A stretch of 64,000 bases of DNA from J054 sp965223095 (GTDB taxonomy: Bacteria; Pseudomonadota; Gammaproteobacteria; Steroidobacterales; GCA-2729495): NCBI GenBank assembly GCA_965223095.1, contig OZ244979.1, positions 930,001-994,000 on the forward strand. Reading direction: 5' to 3'. Below, piece by piece: positions 50,546-59,809 of the stretch. Each line of letters begins with the position of its first letter. The first letter of the stretch is position 1. The position numbers were made by a program, and so were the translations under genes. The notes under the pieces are model-generated. The model was not told where the DNA came from and made no database searches. It saw only the letters and a program-made list of their open reading frames with translations.

Positions 50546-51730
50546 CTAGGCTTTATCACGGGATGGTTTATTGATGGGTAAGGTCAAGCAGAAGCAGGTG
50601 CCGGCAACCGGATTGTTAGAAAACTTAAGTGTACCGCCATGCGCATCTACTATCGAACGGCTGATGGCCAGACCCATGCCCATGCCCGCTTTCTTGGTGG
50701 TAAAAAAGGGCGTAAAGAGTTTCTTCGCGACGTCCTCGCTAACGCCATGTCCACGATCCGTGATGGAAAATTCTATTTCTCCAGCACCGAGTTGGGATAC
50801 ACGCAGGTCGAGCCGGCGGTGCTGTTCCGGGACATCTTGCATAGAATCGACACCATTACGCAAGAGATTGAGGATGACCTGCTGAATTTCAACACGATTG
50901 ACTCGAATGTCCGGCAAGTTCTTCGCAATGTGCGTCTTGAACGCAGTGTTATTGGCTTTAGCATCCATGCGTACCAGTGGCAATATCTCGCCGACCAGTG
51001 CTTCAATCTCAACTATTTCGTGTTCCTTGGCATCGCTGCGTGCAAAGCTGCGAATGCGTCGTACAACTTCAGCCGCGCGATGGGCTTGCCGGCCTATTTC
51101 CTCCAGGGCTTTGAGTACTTCTGCCTTGTTGCCGTCATCGCGTTCCAGCAGACGTCCACAAGCTGCGGTGTAGTTTGAGATCGCGCTTAAAGGTTGGTTG
51201 ATTTCGTGGGCCATGGCGGCGGCCATTTCGCCCATGGTACTCAGGCGGCCCGTATGGTTTAGCTGTTCGCGATGCCGCATAGCGGCTTCCTCGGCTTTTT
51301 GTTCGGCACTGAGATCCCGGATCAAGCCGACAAAACGCAACTCATCGCCGATTCGCGCCTCGCCGATAGATAGTGACACCGGAATATTTGAGCCATCTTT
51401 GTGCTGCGCGAGCACCTCCCGACCGATACCGATAATTTTTTTCTTACCAGTTTCTAGATAGCGATCCATATATCGATCGTGAGTGCGGCCATCGCGAGCA
51501 TTCATGATGATCTTGATTGGCTGGCCCAGAATTTCGTCGGCGCGATAGCCCAACAGCTTTTCAGCAGCGTGGTTGAAGCGCAGAATGGCACCGCGTCGAT
51601 CAGTCACAATGATGCCGTCGACGGCGGCGTTCAATAGTGCCTTGAATTCCGCCGCATCGAAGGCTTTCGTCGTCGGTGCGGCGTCTAGGTAATCAGTTTC
51701 CCGCGGGTTTCTCATTGCAGTGATGACCAT
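50546..51730 (-). CDS. PAS sensor histidine kinase, FixL-like
   Basis: A 394-residue soluble kinase with one PAS domain (residues ~30-145), a HisKA helix with phospho-acceptor His175 in AMAHEINQPLSAISNY, and a HATPase domain (IQQVILNLLRNGVDSM, then DRGHGVSEDVAKKLFTPFFTTKKAGMGMGL). The PAS segment RTHDRYMDRYLETGKKKIIGIGR aligns with the heme pocket of FixL; His84 sits at the heme-ligand position and Arg104 at the oxygen-switch position. It has no membrane segments. By inference it is a heme-based oxygen (or NO/CO) sensor acting on the downstream FixJ-like regulator. Confidence 0.87.
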   Translation of the reverse strand: MVITAMRNPRETDYLDAAPTTKAFDAAEFKALLNAAVDGIIVTDRRGAILRFNHAAEKLLGYRADEILGQPIKIIMNARDGRTHDRYMDRYLETGKKKIIGIGREVLAQHKDGSNIPVSLSIGEARIGDELRFVGLIRDLSAEQKAEEAAMRHREQLNHTGRLSTMGEMAAAMAHEINQPLSAISNYTAACGRLLERDDGNKAEVLKALEEIGRQAHRAAEVVRRIRSFARSDAKEHEIVEIEALVGEILPLVRMDAKANNTAFKTHIAKNLPDIRVNRVEIQQVILNLLRNGVDSMQDVPEQHRRLDLRVSQLGAGEIEFSITDRGHGVSEDVAKKLFTPFFTTKKAGMGMGLAISRSIVDAHGGTLKFSNNPVAGTCFCLTLPINKPSRDKA

Positions 51731-51922
51731 ACAATGAGCGGCATCTAGTCTGCCACTCCTAGCGGTAGGCCATCCGTCTTTCGGCGGCTATGTGTCTAGC
51801 CCGAGTAAAACGCTGAGTGCGTGTCCAATTTGTCGGTGCAATGAAAATTCGGTGCTTAGCGCCACCAGCCAGCTTGATCGTCAAGGCTGGACCAATGAGG
51901 CCGTGGCCACTAGTCTGCGGGC

Positions 51923-52534
51923 ATGACGCCGCCAGATAAATATCCTGGGTCGCTTGGCCTATTCGGCTTGGTGCTAGCCGCGGGCTCCTCGTCGCGCTTT
52001 GGCCGCAGCAAACAGCTAGCGCAAGTTAACCATGTACCCTTGGTGCTGCATGCGGCTCGATTGAGCTTAAGTGTCTGTGATGCCGGCGGATTGGTCGTTA
52101 CTGGGGCGGATCATTCCAGCGTGATCGAAGCCTTGCAAAAGGAAGGGTTTCGGGCAGTGTATAACCCCGCCTGGCAGGAAGGTATGGGTGCCTCACTACG
52201 GCAAGCCGTGTTAGCTGCGCCGAATTCTATAGCCGGTTTATTGATTCTATTGGCCGATCAGCCGGCCGTGACTCGGGAAGATATGACGCGTTTGCGATTA
52301 GCCTGGCAGGCCGATCCTGATCGCCCGGCCGCGGCGCAATACGCGGGGCAGAGTGGCGTGCCGGCGATTTTTCCAGCTTCCTGGCGTGAACAGTTGCTCC
52401 AATCGCGGGGCGATCAAGGTGCGAGAAATTTGCTGCGTGATGCGGCGGCGGTGACGCCAGTACCGATGGATAACGCGGCCATTGATATCGATACCCCTGG
52501 CGATTTAGAGCGCTATCTAAGCTCCTTGGGCTAG
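51923..52534 (+). CDS. MocA/MobA-type nucleotidyltransferase
   Basis: A 203-residue nucleotidyltransferase with the signature VLAAGSSSRFGRSKQLAQV, LLILLADQPAVT and a closing IDIDTPGDLERY. The family transfers CMP or GMP onto molybdopterin (MocA, MobA) or acts on other sugar-like substrates. Its place just before moaD and moaE supports a molybdenum cofactor role. It diverges from the histidine kinase gene. Confidence 0.85.
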   Translation: MTPPDKYPGSLGLFGLVLAAGSSSRFGRSKQLAQVNHVPLVLHAARLSLSVCDAGGLVVTGADHSSVIEALQKEGFRAVYNPAWQEGMGASLRQAVLAAPNSIAGLLILLADQPAVTREDMTRLRLAWQADPDRPAAAQYAGQSGVPAIFPASWREQLLQSRGDQGARNLLRDAAAVTPVPMDNAAIDIDTPGDLERYLSSLG

Positions 52535-52577
52535 GCGGGTCTTGTCAGCTGGGCAAGCTAGCGGGTAACGTGCACCG

Positions 52578-52820
52578 ATGATGCGAAAAATAAGACTTGA
52601 ATACTTTGCCGTGCTGCGTGAGCACCTGGGTCGAGAAAGCGAAGAACTTAAGACCAGCGCGAACACAGTTGCCGAACTTTATGAGGAGCTCGCCGTTCGC
52701 TATGAGCTGCCCGACATTGGGCCGCTCAAAGTTGCCATTAATGACGAATTTCAAGATTGGCAGGCGGCTTTGAGTGACGGTGACTCGGTGGTATTCATTC
52801 CGCCGGTGGCGGGCGGATGA
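52578..52820 (+). CDS. moaD: Molybdopterin synthase small subunit
   Basis: An 80-residue ubiquitin-like protein ending in the required Gly-Gly (PPVAGG), which becomes a thiocarboxylate and donates sulfur to precursor Z. The core LEYFAVLREHLGRESEEL is typical. Its stop overlaps the moaE ATG by 4 bp. Confidence 0.94.
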   Translation: MMRKIRLEYFAVLREHLGRESEELKTSANTVAELYEELAVRYELPDIGPLKVAINDEFQDWQAALSDGDSVVFIPPVAGG

Positions 52821-53278
52821 CGGCATTTGCGTTTTCCCATCAAGATCTAGATCCCCAGGCTTGTCGCATTAGCCTCGGGGATATTAGCTGCGGTGGTTTT
52901 GCCAGCTTTGAGGGTTGGGTGCGCAATCACAACGAGGGCCGTGAAGTGCGGCGTCTTGAGTACGAAGCCTACGAAAATTTAGGCCTAAAAGAAGGTGGGC
53001 GCATTATCGAAGAGGCTTTGGAGAAATTCGACATTGAGCACGCGGCCTGCGTGCATCGACTGGGCGCTATCGAGCTAGGCGGCCTTGCCGTATGGGTTGG
53101 CGTGAGCGCGCATCATCGCGATGCTGCTTTTAGAGCCTGTCGTTACATTATCGACGAGGTAAAGCATCGAGTGCCCATTTGGAAAAAAGAGCATTACCTC
53201 AACGGCGACTCAGGCTGGGTCAATTGTGAGGCCTGCGCTACCGCCGGTACAAAGGCGTGGCTAGGATCGCCTCCATAG
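52817..53278 (+). CDS. moaE: Molybdopterin synthase large subunit
   Basis: A 153-residue MoaE, the catalytic partner of MoaD. Family motifs are FEGWVRNHNEGREVRRLEYEAYE, VHRLGAIELG, VSAHHRDAAFRACRYIIDE and the catalytic Lys region VKHRVPIWKKEHYLNG. It is followed by a convergent dsbA gene after 38 bp. Confidence 0.95.
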   Translation: MTAFAFSHQDLDPQACRISLGDISCGGFASFEGWVRNHNEGREVRRLEYEAYENLGLKEGGRIIEEALEKFDIEHAACVHRLGAIELGGLAVWVGVSAHHRDAAFRACRYIIDEVKHRVPIWKKEHYLNGDSGWVNCEACATAGTKAWLGSPP

Positions 53279-53316
53279 AGACCAAAGCTTCAGCATATTT
53301 TCGCCGGCCCTGGGCA

Positions 53317-54180
53317 TTAGAGTGCTTGGCGTTCGCGTTCAATGAGTTCGTTGGCTACGCCAATCATATCGTCAAAGTTTTTGACTTCGGGGCCCTCGGT
53401 AATATATTTACCATTGACGACTAGCACGGGGACGCTGCGTACACGATATCGTGTGGTCAAACTTTTTGCCCGTCTTAGCTTACTTTCTACGCTGAATGAC
53501 CGCCAGGTCTTGTCGAAATCTTCGCTGGAGACTCCATGGTCTGCGAAGATTTCGCGAATTTGATCTTCCTCAACCAAGGTTTTTCGCTCCGCATGCATGG
53601 CTTTGAAAAATGCGGGATGCAGATCTTCTAGTTTGCCCAAAGCCTCGGCGGTATAGAACATCCGCGCATGCAATTCGTTGGTGGGGTTCCACATAACGGG
53701 CAGGCGAACGAAATTTACGTCGTCGGGCAAGCCCGCTTTCCACTTTTCGAGATAGGGATCGAAGTTAAAACAGTGTGGGCAGCCGTACCAAAACACTTCG
53801 GTCACTTCGACACCGCCGGTGAGGGATGCCGTGCCTTGGGCTGTGGTCAATTGAGAAAAATGTTTGCCTGCGCTGTAGGCCCAGGTTTTTGGCTGGTCGG
53901 TAGCCACTTCCTCAGCGTTTTCCACGACGTCGGCCAAGAGCTCAGCGGCTTCTTCGGTTGCATCATCCACGGCTTCGGCCGCCGACTCGGTCACAGCTTC
54001 AACTTCGGCCTGCGCTACCTTGACGGCTTCCGCTACCGTTTGGCTGGCTTCATCGGCGATATTTTCCGTCGCCGCGGGTGTCGAATTTTCACTTGAAGAC
54101 GGCGCTGTTGGTGTCTCGGCGTTTCCGCAGGCCACTAACAAGGCAATCAAAATTCCGAGCAAGGACGGATGCAATTTCAT
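53317..54180 (-). CDS. dsbA: DsbA-type thiol oxidase with a lipoprotein anchor and long acidic linker
   Basis: A 287-residue protein. The signal ends in LVAC with Cys18, so it is predicted to be a lipoprotein rather than soluble like E. coli DsbA. Residues ~25-95 are a low-complexity stretch of Ala, Glu, Val and Thr that reads as a helical spacer. The thioredoxin domain follows, with redox motif CPHC in FWYGCPHCFNF and the cis-Pro loop in RSVPVLVVNG. It oxidises exported proteins. It lies beside the cytochrome c4 gene, as in Pseudomonas. Confidence 0.9.
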   Translation of the reverse strand: MKLHPSLLGILIALLVACGNAETPTAPSSSENSTPAATENIADEASQTVAEAVKVAQAEVEAVTESAAEAVDDATEEAAELLADVVENAEEVATDQPKTWAYSAGKHFSQLTTAQGTASLTGGVEVTEVFWYGCPHCFNFDPYLEKWKAGLPDDVNFVRLPVMWNPTNELHARMFYTAEALGKLEDLHPAFFKAMHAERKTLVEEDQIREIFADHGVSSEDFDKTWRSFSVESKLRRAKSLTTRYRVRSVPVLVVNGKYITEGPEVKNFDDMIGVANELIERERQAL

Positions 54181-54218
54181 GATCGTATTCCTAAAGATTG
54201 GGTGCGCGTTGATGGTTA

Positions 54219-54851
54219 CTAGCGCAGGCCCTGAATATATGAGGCAACGGCGGCGATATCTTTCTCAGTCATTTGACTGGCGATACTACGCATCATCTTA
54301 TTTGGATCGGAAGAACGTTCTTCAGTGCTATAAGCTCTAAGCTGAGCCGCGGTATAGGTGGCGTGTTGTCCGGCAAGGACTGGGTAGCCGGCCGCGGGGT
54401 TGCCGCGCCCGCGCGGGCCATGACAGGCGATGCAGGCGCTAATGCTACGCTCCATGTCGCCGCCCCGATAAAGGCGCTCGCCGCGCTCGACTAGTTCGGG
54501 GTCAGCCATACGTCGCGTGGGTTTTTGCGCGGAGAAGTAGGCGGCCAAGTCTTGCATGTCTTGGTCAGAAAGCGCGGCAACCTGGCCCAGCATCAAGACA
54601 TTGTTGCGCTTCTTGCCTCCTTTATAGGCTTGCAAGGTGTCAACTAAATACTTTTCATGTTGGCCGGCGAGGCTAGGCCATTCCGGGTTTAAGCTATTGC
54701 CGTCCTGGCCATGACAAGCGGCGCAAGTCACGGCTTTCTGCGCGCCGCGCTCAACGGATCCTTCGGCCGCAGCAATTAGGCTGAATAGCAGCGCGGCGAC
54801 CATGACCAGCAATCTAAGTACGGGGTTGTGAATGGAAGAATGACTGCGCAT
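54219..54851 (-). CDS. Diheme cytochrome c4
   Basis: A 210-residue exported protein starting at 54851, with a signal peptide cleaved near IAAAEG. Two class I cytochrome domains carry the heme motifs CAACHGQDGNS and CIACHGPRGRG. Met ligands are likely in NVLMLGQ and DPNKMMRSIA. Cytochrome c4 is a periplasmic donor to heme-copper oxidases (cbb3) and possibly to the CuA enzyme at 33.4 kb. A longer frame to 54899 would put residues before the signal. Confidence 0.93.
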   Translation of the reverse strand: MRSHSSIHNPVLRLLVMVAALLFSLIAAAEGSVERGAQKAVTCAACHGQDGNSLNPEWPSLAGQHEKYLVDTLQAYKGGKKRNNVLMLGQVAALSDQDMQDLAAYFSAQKPTRRMADPELVERGERLYRGGDMERSISACIACHGPRGRGNPAAGYPVLAGQHATYTAAQLRAYSTEERSSDPNKMMRSIASQMTEKDIAAVASYIQGLR

Positions 54852-54955
54852 ATTAATATCCGTTCCGGTGAATCTGACGGCCCATGCTAAAGTGTGCAAA
54901 GCCGCTCATTTTACACCAGTGTGCCCAACCCCCGTCCAGCTAGGATTATCTCTTC

Positions 54956-55603
54956 GTGTCTAACTATCCGGATGCTCACTTTATAACGAGTGCTTTTCGG
55001 GCCGACCAATTCGTGCCCGATGCCGGCCGGGAGGTGGCCTTTGCCGGCCGGTCCAATGCCGGCAAGTCCAGTGCAATCAACGCCATTGTCAACCGCCGGG
55101 GGTTTGCTCGCACCAGTAAGAGCCCTGGCCGCACCCAGCTGATCAACTTCTTCAGCCTCGCCGGCGATCAGCGCCTGGTGGACTTGCCAGGCTATGGCTA
55201 TGCGCGGGTCACTCGGGCGATGCAGGCGCATTGGCGCAGCCTCTTGATGGATTACTTCGAGCATCGAGAATCCTTGGCTGGCCTGATTTTGGTGGTGGAT
55301 GCGCGCCGCTTGTTGGGTGATTTCGATTGGCAGATGTTGGATTGGAGCGCGGCTATTCAGTGCCCAGTTCACGTCTTATTGACCAAATCGGACAAGCTAA
55401 AACGGGGTCAGGCAGCGTCAGGCCTGGCTCAGGCGAAGCGTGAATTGGCCAATAGGGCTTCGGTTCAGCTGTTTTCAGCGACCAAGAAGCAAGGTGTAGG
55501 GCCGGCGCGCGAGCAACTGTCGGGCCTGCTCAGTGGCGAAAAAAAGGCCTCGGGCGCAGATTACAGGGGGGCGCCCGAGGCCAAGTCAACCGGTATGGGG
55601 TGA
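54956..55603 (+). CDS. engB: Ribosome biogenesis GTPase EngB (YsxC/YihA)
   Basis: A 215-residue TRAFAC GTPase with G1 GRSNAGKSSAI, G2 SKSPGRTQLINF, G3 VDLPGYGYARV and G4 LLTKSDKLKRG. It helps assemble the 50S subunit. It starts with GTG at 54956 and diverges from cytochrome c4. In E. coli polA and engB converge; here four genes and a polA remnant lie downstream on the opposite strand. Confidence 0.95.
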   Translation: MSNYPDAHFITSAFRADQFVPDAGREVAFAGRSNAGKSSAINAIVNRRGFARTSKSPGRTQLINFFSLAGDQRLVDLPGYGYARVTRAMQAHWRSLLMDYFEHRESLAGLILVVDARRLLGDFDWQMLDWSAAIQCPVHVLLTKSDKLKRGQAASGLAQAKRELANRASVQLFSATKKQGVGPAREQLSGLLSGEKKASGADYRGAPEAKSTGMG

Positions 55604-55617
55604 CCGGTTATCGTTTT
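55588..55617 (+). terminator. Possible terminator at the end of engB
   Basis: AACCGGT (55588-55594) pairs with ACCGGTT (55603-55609) across an 8-base loop and is followed by ATCGTTTT. The stem spans the engB stop codon. The stem is short and the U-run is weak, so termination may be partial. Confidence 0.45.
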
Positions 55618-55819
55618 CCCGCCCAGGGAGGATAGCGGGGGGCGTTTTCCACGCCCAAATACTTAGATTGGGTCTAATCCGGAAAGTTCAAGGGCGGATG
55701 CTGCGGCGCAAATTATCGGCTGACTTCAAGATCCGGATGTTCTCCCCGCGCGGCGGAGGCCATAAATCTAACGGGTTGCGCTAGGGGCTCGCGCGGGTCT
55801 TGGGAGCCCGATGCCGGTC

Positions 55820-56260
55820 TTATTCTTGTGCCAAAGATTTCTGTAAATCTGCTTGCGCCTGATTCCTTGCTCGCACGATTTCATCTTGGATTAACGGTAT
55901 GACTTCACCCATGGAGATATCCAATTTTTCCATGGCCGTTTGTCCTTGCATTGAACCGTAGAAGTCCGCCAATGCCTTGAGTTCATCAACGGTTAGATTT
56001 TTTATGAGGACACTCTTAACTGCCGCGTTAACGAGTTCAATATCCAAATAGTCGGCCATTTGCTGGACAAACTCCGCGCGATTTTCAGGCGGCAGCTTCA
56101 TGGCCATTTGCCGGGCGGCATCCCTCATCATTGCTGCCGGTGGACTCGCCTCTAGATAACGAGACGCTGCCTGTTCGCGATTTTCTCTAGTGTCTTCTAG
56201 GGTCATGACTGGTGCGCATGCACCGGCCAACAGCAGTATGACGAGTGGCAGATTTCTCAT
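55820..56260 (-). CDS. DUF2059 lipoprotein
   Basis: A 146-residue protein with a lipobox LAGAC (Cys15) and the DUF2059 pattern ELVNAAVKSVLIKNLTVDELKALADFYGSMQGQTAMEK. The family is found in the periplasm of many Gram-negative bacteria and has no established function. A strong AAGGAG site precedes the ATG. It lies 71 bp from the start of the PQQ dehydrogenase and follows it in the same direction. Confidence 0.85.
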   Translation of the reverse strand: MRNLPLVILLLAGACAPVMTLEDTRENREQAASRYLEASPPAAMMRDAARQMAMKLPPENRAEFVQQMADYLDIELVNAAVKSVLIKNLTVDELKALADFYGSMQGQTAMEKLDISMGEVIPLIQDEIVRARNQAQADLQKSLAQE

Positions 56261-56331
56261 TGCTTGTAATCTCCTTGAAAGTCTCGAAGTTTGAGGGCAG
56301 CGACCTCAATTATTTTCACTGTTCCCAAACT

Positions 56332-58353
56332 TTATTCTGGCAATGCATAGGCAACAATGTAGTCTGAAACGTTGCGAAATCCCGCCACGATGTGGCCGCC
56401 GGCGGCAACGACGACGAATTGTCTACCATCGACCGCAAAGGTCATGGGCGTGGCCATGGCGGAGGCGGGTGTACTGACCTCCCAGAGCTTTTCACCCGTA
56501 TCAATATCGAAGGCTCTGAATTTCTCATCGGCGCTGGCCCCGATGAAGACCAGGCCGCCCGCCGTGGCCGTGGGGCCGCCGGCCAGCGGTGTGCCGAATT
56601 CCAGGGGAATGGGTACTGGCATTAACTTTTCCAGGGTACCCAAGGTAAAGCGCCACTGCGTGCGGGTATCACCGCTTAAATCGAGGGCGACCAGTTCCCC
56701 CCAAGGCGGCGAGGTGCAGGGTGAGAAAAGCGGTGACAAAATCGGTGCGAATTGATAGCTATATGGCGTGCCGGCCATGGCTTGCGGTGGTCCGATGGGT
56801 CCCAGTCGAGGTTGATTGAGTTCTTCTTCGGTAACGTCCTCGGTGCGTTTTAGTTTGGTATACAGCGGCATCTGGGTAACCGGCACTATCAGCAAAGAAC
56901 GCAGCGGATCGAAGGCCGCGCCGCCCCAATTGGCGGCGGAGGACACAGTGATCGTGCCCTCTAAACTCGGGGGTTCATACAAGCCGCTACGGCCGAAAGA
57001 TTCCAGTTGTTTTCTACAGGCCTGCCGGTCGACCACCGTAAAGCCCCAAGCATCATCGGGTGTGTATTTGAGTCTTCCAAGCGGATCGGGCTTCGTCGGA
57101 AAGGGTTGGGTTGGCGACAATTTTTCGCCCGGAACACCATCGGTGGGGACCTTGCGTTCCTCTACTTCAAATATCGGTTCACCGGTTTCCCTATGCAGTA
57201 CAAAAATGAGCCCTTGCTTGGTTAACTGAATGACGACGGGAATCTTCTCGCCGTCGCGAGTCAAGTCCACCAGTATCGGCTGGGCGGGCAGGTCGATATC
57301 CCAAACATCGTGATGCACGATTTGAAAATGCCAGGCAACGCTACCGTCATCGGCATTCAATGCAACGACTGAGTTGGCATACTCGTTATTACCCGGGCGA
57401 TGGCCACCAAAATTGTTCGGCGCTGCCGTTGCCGTGGGTAAAAAGATTAGGCCCCGTTCCGGATCGCTAGACATCATGCTCCAGACATTCGCACCCCCGG
57501 TGGCCGCCAAGGATGCTTTGGTCCAGCCGAGCTGTTCCGCATCCGGCGAATCATGCGGTATCGGATCGAAGCTCCAGCGCGGTTCGCCGCTGCGGGCGTC
57601 GAAGGCACGCACATCCCCATGCGGGCTATCCGCACGCCAGAATTTCGTGTTGTCTGCCGACCCGATCACCACGACATCGTCAATGATCACGGGCGGTGCG
57701 GAGAACTGCACGTCGCCCTCGTTCAGACCTTCTGCATCCGCAAAGATATCCGGCCTAATATCCACGACTCCCGCCTCGCCAAATTGCCCGCAGGCTTGCC
57801 CCGTTAGGGCGTCAATGGCGATCAGCCGCAGGTCTTTTGTGCCCGTAAAAATTCTATGCTTGCAGCTGGTGTCTGGTTCAGCTTCAACATCCTCCCAGTA
57901 CGCCACCCCGCGACATAAAAATTTGTTGCCCACCGGCCCCATGATGATGTCTGGGTCATAAACCCAACGTTCGGCACCGTTAACCGGGTCTAGCGCAATG
58001 ACGCGGTTCATCGCCGAGCAGAGCACTAGGGATTGTCCCGCCGCTTCGGGCAGCAGAATAGGTGTTACGTTTAAGGCGGCGAGCTGACGGTGTTTCGGGA
58101 AGCGCTCGGTGTCGCCGGTGCGATAGGACCAGGCCATTTTTAGAGCGCCGACGTTCTCGCGATTGATCAGGTCCAAGGAAGAATAGTGCGAGCCGCCGGG
58201 ACCGCCGCCGTAGTGAAGCCAGTCTTGATTACCGGCGTTCGCGAGATTTGCGTCACAGACCAGCAAGCAGGCTGATATGAGCCACCATAAGAAAACGTTG
58301 CTGATCGTGACACAATCTTGAAACGGCTTTGAATGTACACGTGACTTATTCAT
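56332..58353 (-). CDS. PQQ-dependent dehydrogenase (quinoprotein, eight-bladed propeller)
   Basis: A 673-residue exported quinoprotein with one hydrophobic N-terminal segment (about residues 20-40) as signal or anchor. It lacks the five-helix membrane domain of E. coli Gcd. Propeller signatures include WLHYGGGPGGSHYSSLDLINRENV, GAERWVYDPD, NYYVALNADDGSVAWHFQ-like repeats (VVALNADDGSVAWHFQIVHHD) and WGGAAFDP. It resembles the glucose/quinate/alcohol dehydrogenase branch with electrons passed to quinone. It is the second PQQ enzyme in the window. The substrate is unknown. Confidence 0.9.
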   Translation of the reverse strand: MNKSRVHSKPFQDCVTISNVFLWWLISACLLVCDANLANAGNQDWLHYGGGPGGSHYSSLDLINRENVGALKMAWSYRTGDTERFPKHRQLAALNVTPILLPEAAGQSLVLCSAMNRVIALDPVNGAERWVYDPDIIMGPVGNKFLCRGVAYWEDVEAEPDTSCKHRIFTGTKDLRLIAIDALTGQACGQFGEAGVVDIRPDIFADAEGLNEGDVQFSAPPVIIDDVVVIGSADNTKFWRADSPHGDVRAFDARSGEPRWSFDPIPHDSPDAEQLGWTKASLAATGGANVWSMMSSDPERGLIFLPTATAAPNNFGGHRPGNNEYANSVVALNADDGSVAWHFQIVHHDVWDIDLPAQPILVDLTRDGEKIPVVIQLTKQGLIFVLHRETGEPIFEVEERKVPTDGVPGEKLSPTQPFPTKPDPLGRLKYTPDDAWGFTVVDRQACRKQLESFGRSGLYEPPSLEGTITVSSAANWGGAAFDPLRSLLIVPVTQMPLYTKLKRTEDVTEEELNQPRLGPIGPPQAMAGTPYSYQFAPILSPLFSPCTSPPWGELVALDLSGDTRTQWRFTLGTLEKLMPVPIPLEFGTPLAGGPTATAGGLVFIGASADEKFRAFDIDTGEKLWEVSTPASAMATPMTFAVDGRQFVVVAAGGHIVAGFRNVSDYIVAYALPE

Positions 58354-58459
58354 TGGTCATATGATCATTATTTGCTGCGCGCAATCATCCAGCTATGGTA
58401 AGTGTTTGACCTGCGGCGGAGCAATGCCAGGCAATGCGGCGGAACTAGCTTTTTGACGA

Positions 58460-59242
58460 TTAAACCGGTTCGACCCCAAAAATGGCTAGCTGTTTATCTA
58501 ATAGCTTTCCAGCTATCCATTTCGCGCTACTTCTAAACCACTTCACCTCATCCAATGGCTTTAACAGCATACGTTTCGTTTCTTCGACTGGTAAATGAAC
58601 AGATACAATCTGTCGCGTTACTTCCAGGAACTCGGCGTAGTCCATAAGAGCAAACGGTGCTTCTTCACGCCAATGATGGTTTAAGGACTTAAAAGCTAAC
58701 GAGACATCTCGAGCGAGAATCGTTTTTGACCGACATTGAATTGTCTGCACTATTTCTACGGCATTATTTTTTTCCACTGCCTGTTGACGGCGGAATGTCT
58801 TCCGAAACATATTGTAGTGGCGTATCTCGTCAGTGCTGAGCCTATGCATAATATTTTTTAATGCGCCATCTATCGTGTATGAACACAGACATCGATACAT
58901 CATTGCCGCTTCGGTTTCTGTTACGCAGCGAGAGAGCATTTCAAGTCCGAACGATGAATTCAAATGCGAAATATCCTGCTTTGGAATCAAGGTCATGAAA
59001 TCCGAATACGCGGAACTCCATGAAAATTGCGGCCAGGTTTTACGCACGTAGGCCGCCGTCAGTTCGCCGTGACGCCGCTCATCGGGTTCCCAAATATTTT
59101 GTAGCCATGCTACTAATTCACGATCAGTGGAACAAAGCAACTGCAAATTTCTCACGTATTCTGGAACGGCGCTTTCGAGAAAAGACGAGATAGCCATGCT
59201 GTAAAATGTGAAAGATTCGGACTGGCTTGTCTGCATGGTCAT
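58460..59242 (-). CDS. Ferritin-like diiron protein (acyl-ACP desaturase-like motifs)
   Basis: A 260-residue helical protein without a signal. Two diiron motifs are visible: EPDERRHGE and DEIRHYNMF, with a further Glu pair in CVTETEAAMMY. The E-E/D-x-R-H pairs recall plant-type acyl-ACP desaturases and other ferritin-like oxygenases. The C-terminal third is basic and of unknown fold. The DNA is visibly richer in A and T than the core genes, which suggests acquisition. The start has a GGTAGGTG site. An oxygenase or desaturase role is an inference from the motifs. Confidence 0.72.
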   Translation of the reverse strand: MTMQTSQSESFTFYSMAISSFLESAVPEYVRNLQLLCSTDRELVAWLQNIWEPDERRHGELTAAYVRKTWPQFSWSSAYSDFMTLIPKQDISHLNSSFGLEMLSRCVTETEAAMMYRCLCSYTIDGALKNIMHRLSTDEIRHYNMFRKTFRRQQAVEKNNAVEIVQTIQCRSKTILARDVSLAFKSLNHHWREEAPFALMDYAEFLEVTRQIVSVHLPVEETKRMLLKPLDEVKWFRSSAKWIAGKLLDKQLAIFGVEPV

Positions 59243-59299
59243 GAGACACCTACCCAGGCAGGCGGCCGATAAGTAGCAACGCTAATCGGTATATAATGT

Positions 59300-59809
59300 T
59301 CATCTGGCCCGCAGCCCATAGTATAGGTGCCCACATTCTCGGTCGCTAAAGTTAGCCACACCGGGTAGATGTCCCCACTGCTCGAAACCAAACCTTTCTA
59401 GAATACGACTGCTGTCTCTATTGATATCTAAAAGAATGGCAAAGAGGGTTTTGAGATCCAATTTCTCGCATTGATCGATGGCATGGGCAATCAGCAGAGA
59501 GCCAAAACCTTGCCGCTGAAATCGTTCATCAACGTAGTAACTGATCTCCGCCGTATGCCTCAATGCCATGCGTCCGGGACGATAAGCGCTTAAACTGCAC
59601 CAGCCGACAACTCTGCCTGCGTGTTCAGCCACAAAGACGGGATACTTTTCCGGGGGATGTTGTTTTAGCCAATCGATGCGGCTTGCTAGACTAACCGGCG
59701 ATAAGTCAGCCGTTGCGGATTGTAATTTAACCGCTTCATTATATATGGCGGTAATAGCGGGTAGATCGATCTCAGTGGCGATACGAATGGATGCTGCTAT
59801 TTTTTGCAT
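59300..59809 (-). CDS. GNAT N-acetyltransferase (phosphinothricin acetyltransferase-like)
   Basis: A 169-residue GNAT enzyme. It begins IRIATEIDLPAITAIYNEAV and contains YYVDERFQRQGFGSLLIAHAI, the acetyl-CoA-binding Q/R-x-x-G-x-G/A loop. It ends like the PAT/Bar group (GHLPGVANFSDRECGHLYYGL). This group acetylates phosphinothricin, methionine sulfoximine or other small amines. The natural substrate here is not known. Confidence 0.87.
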   Translation of the reverse strand: MQKIAASIRIATEIDLPAITAIYNEAVKLQSATADLSPVSLASRIDWLKQHPPEKYPVFVAEHAGRVVGWCSLSAYRPGRMALRHTAEISYYVDERFQRQGFGSLLIAHAIDQCEKLDLKTLFAILLDINRDSSRILERFGFEQWGHLPGVANFSDRECGHLYYGLRAR

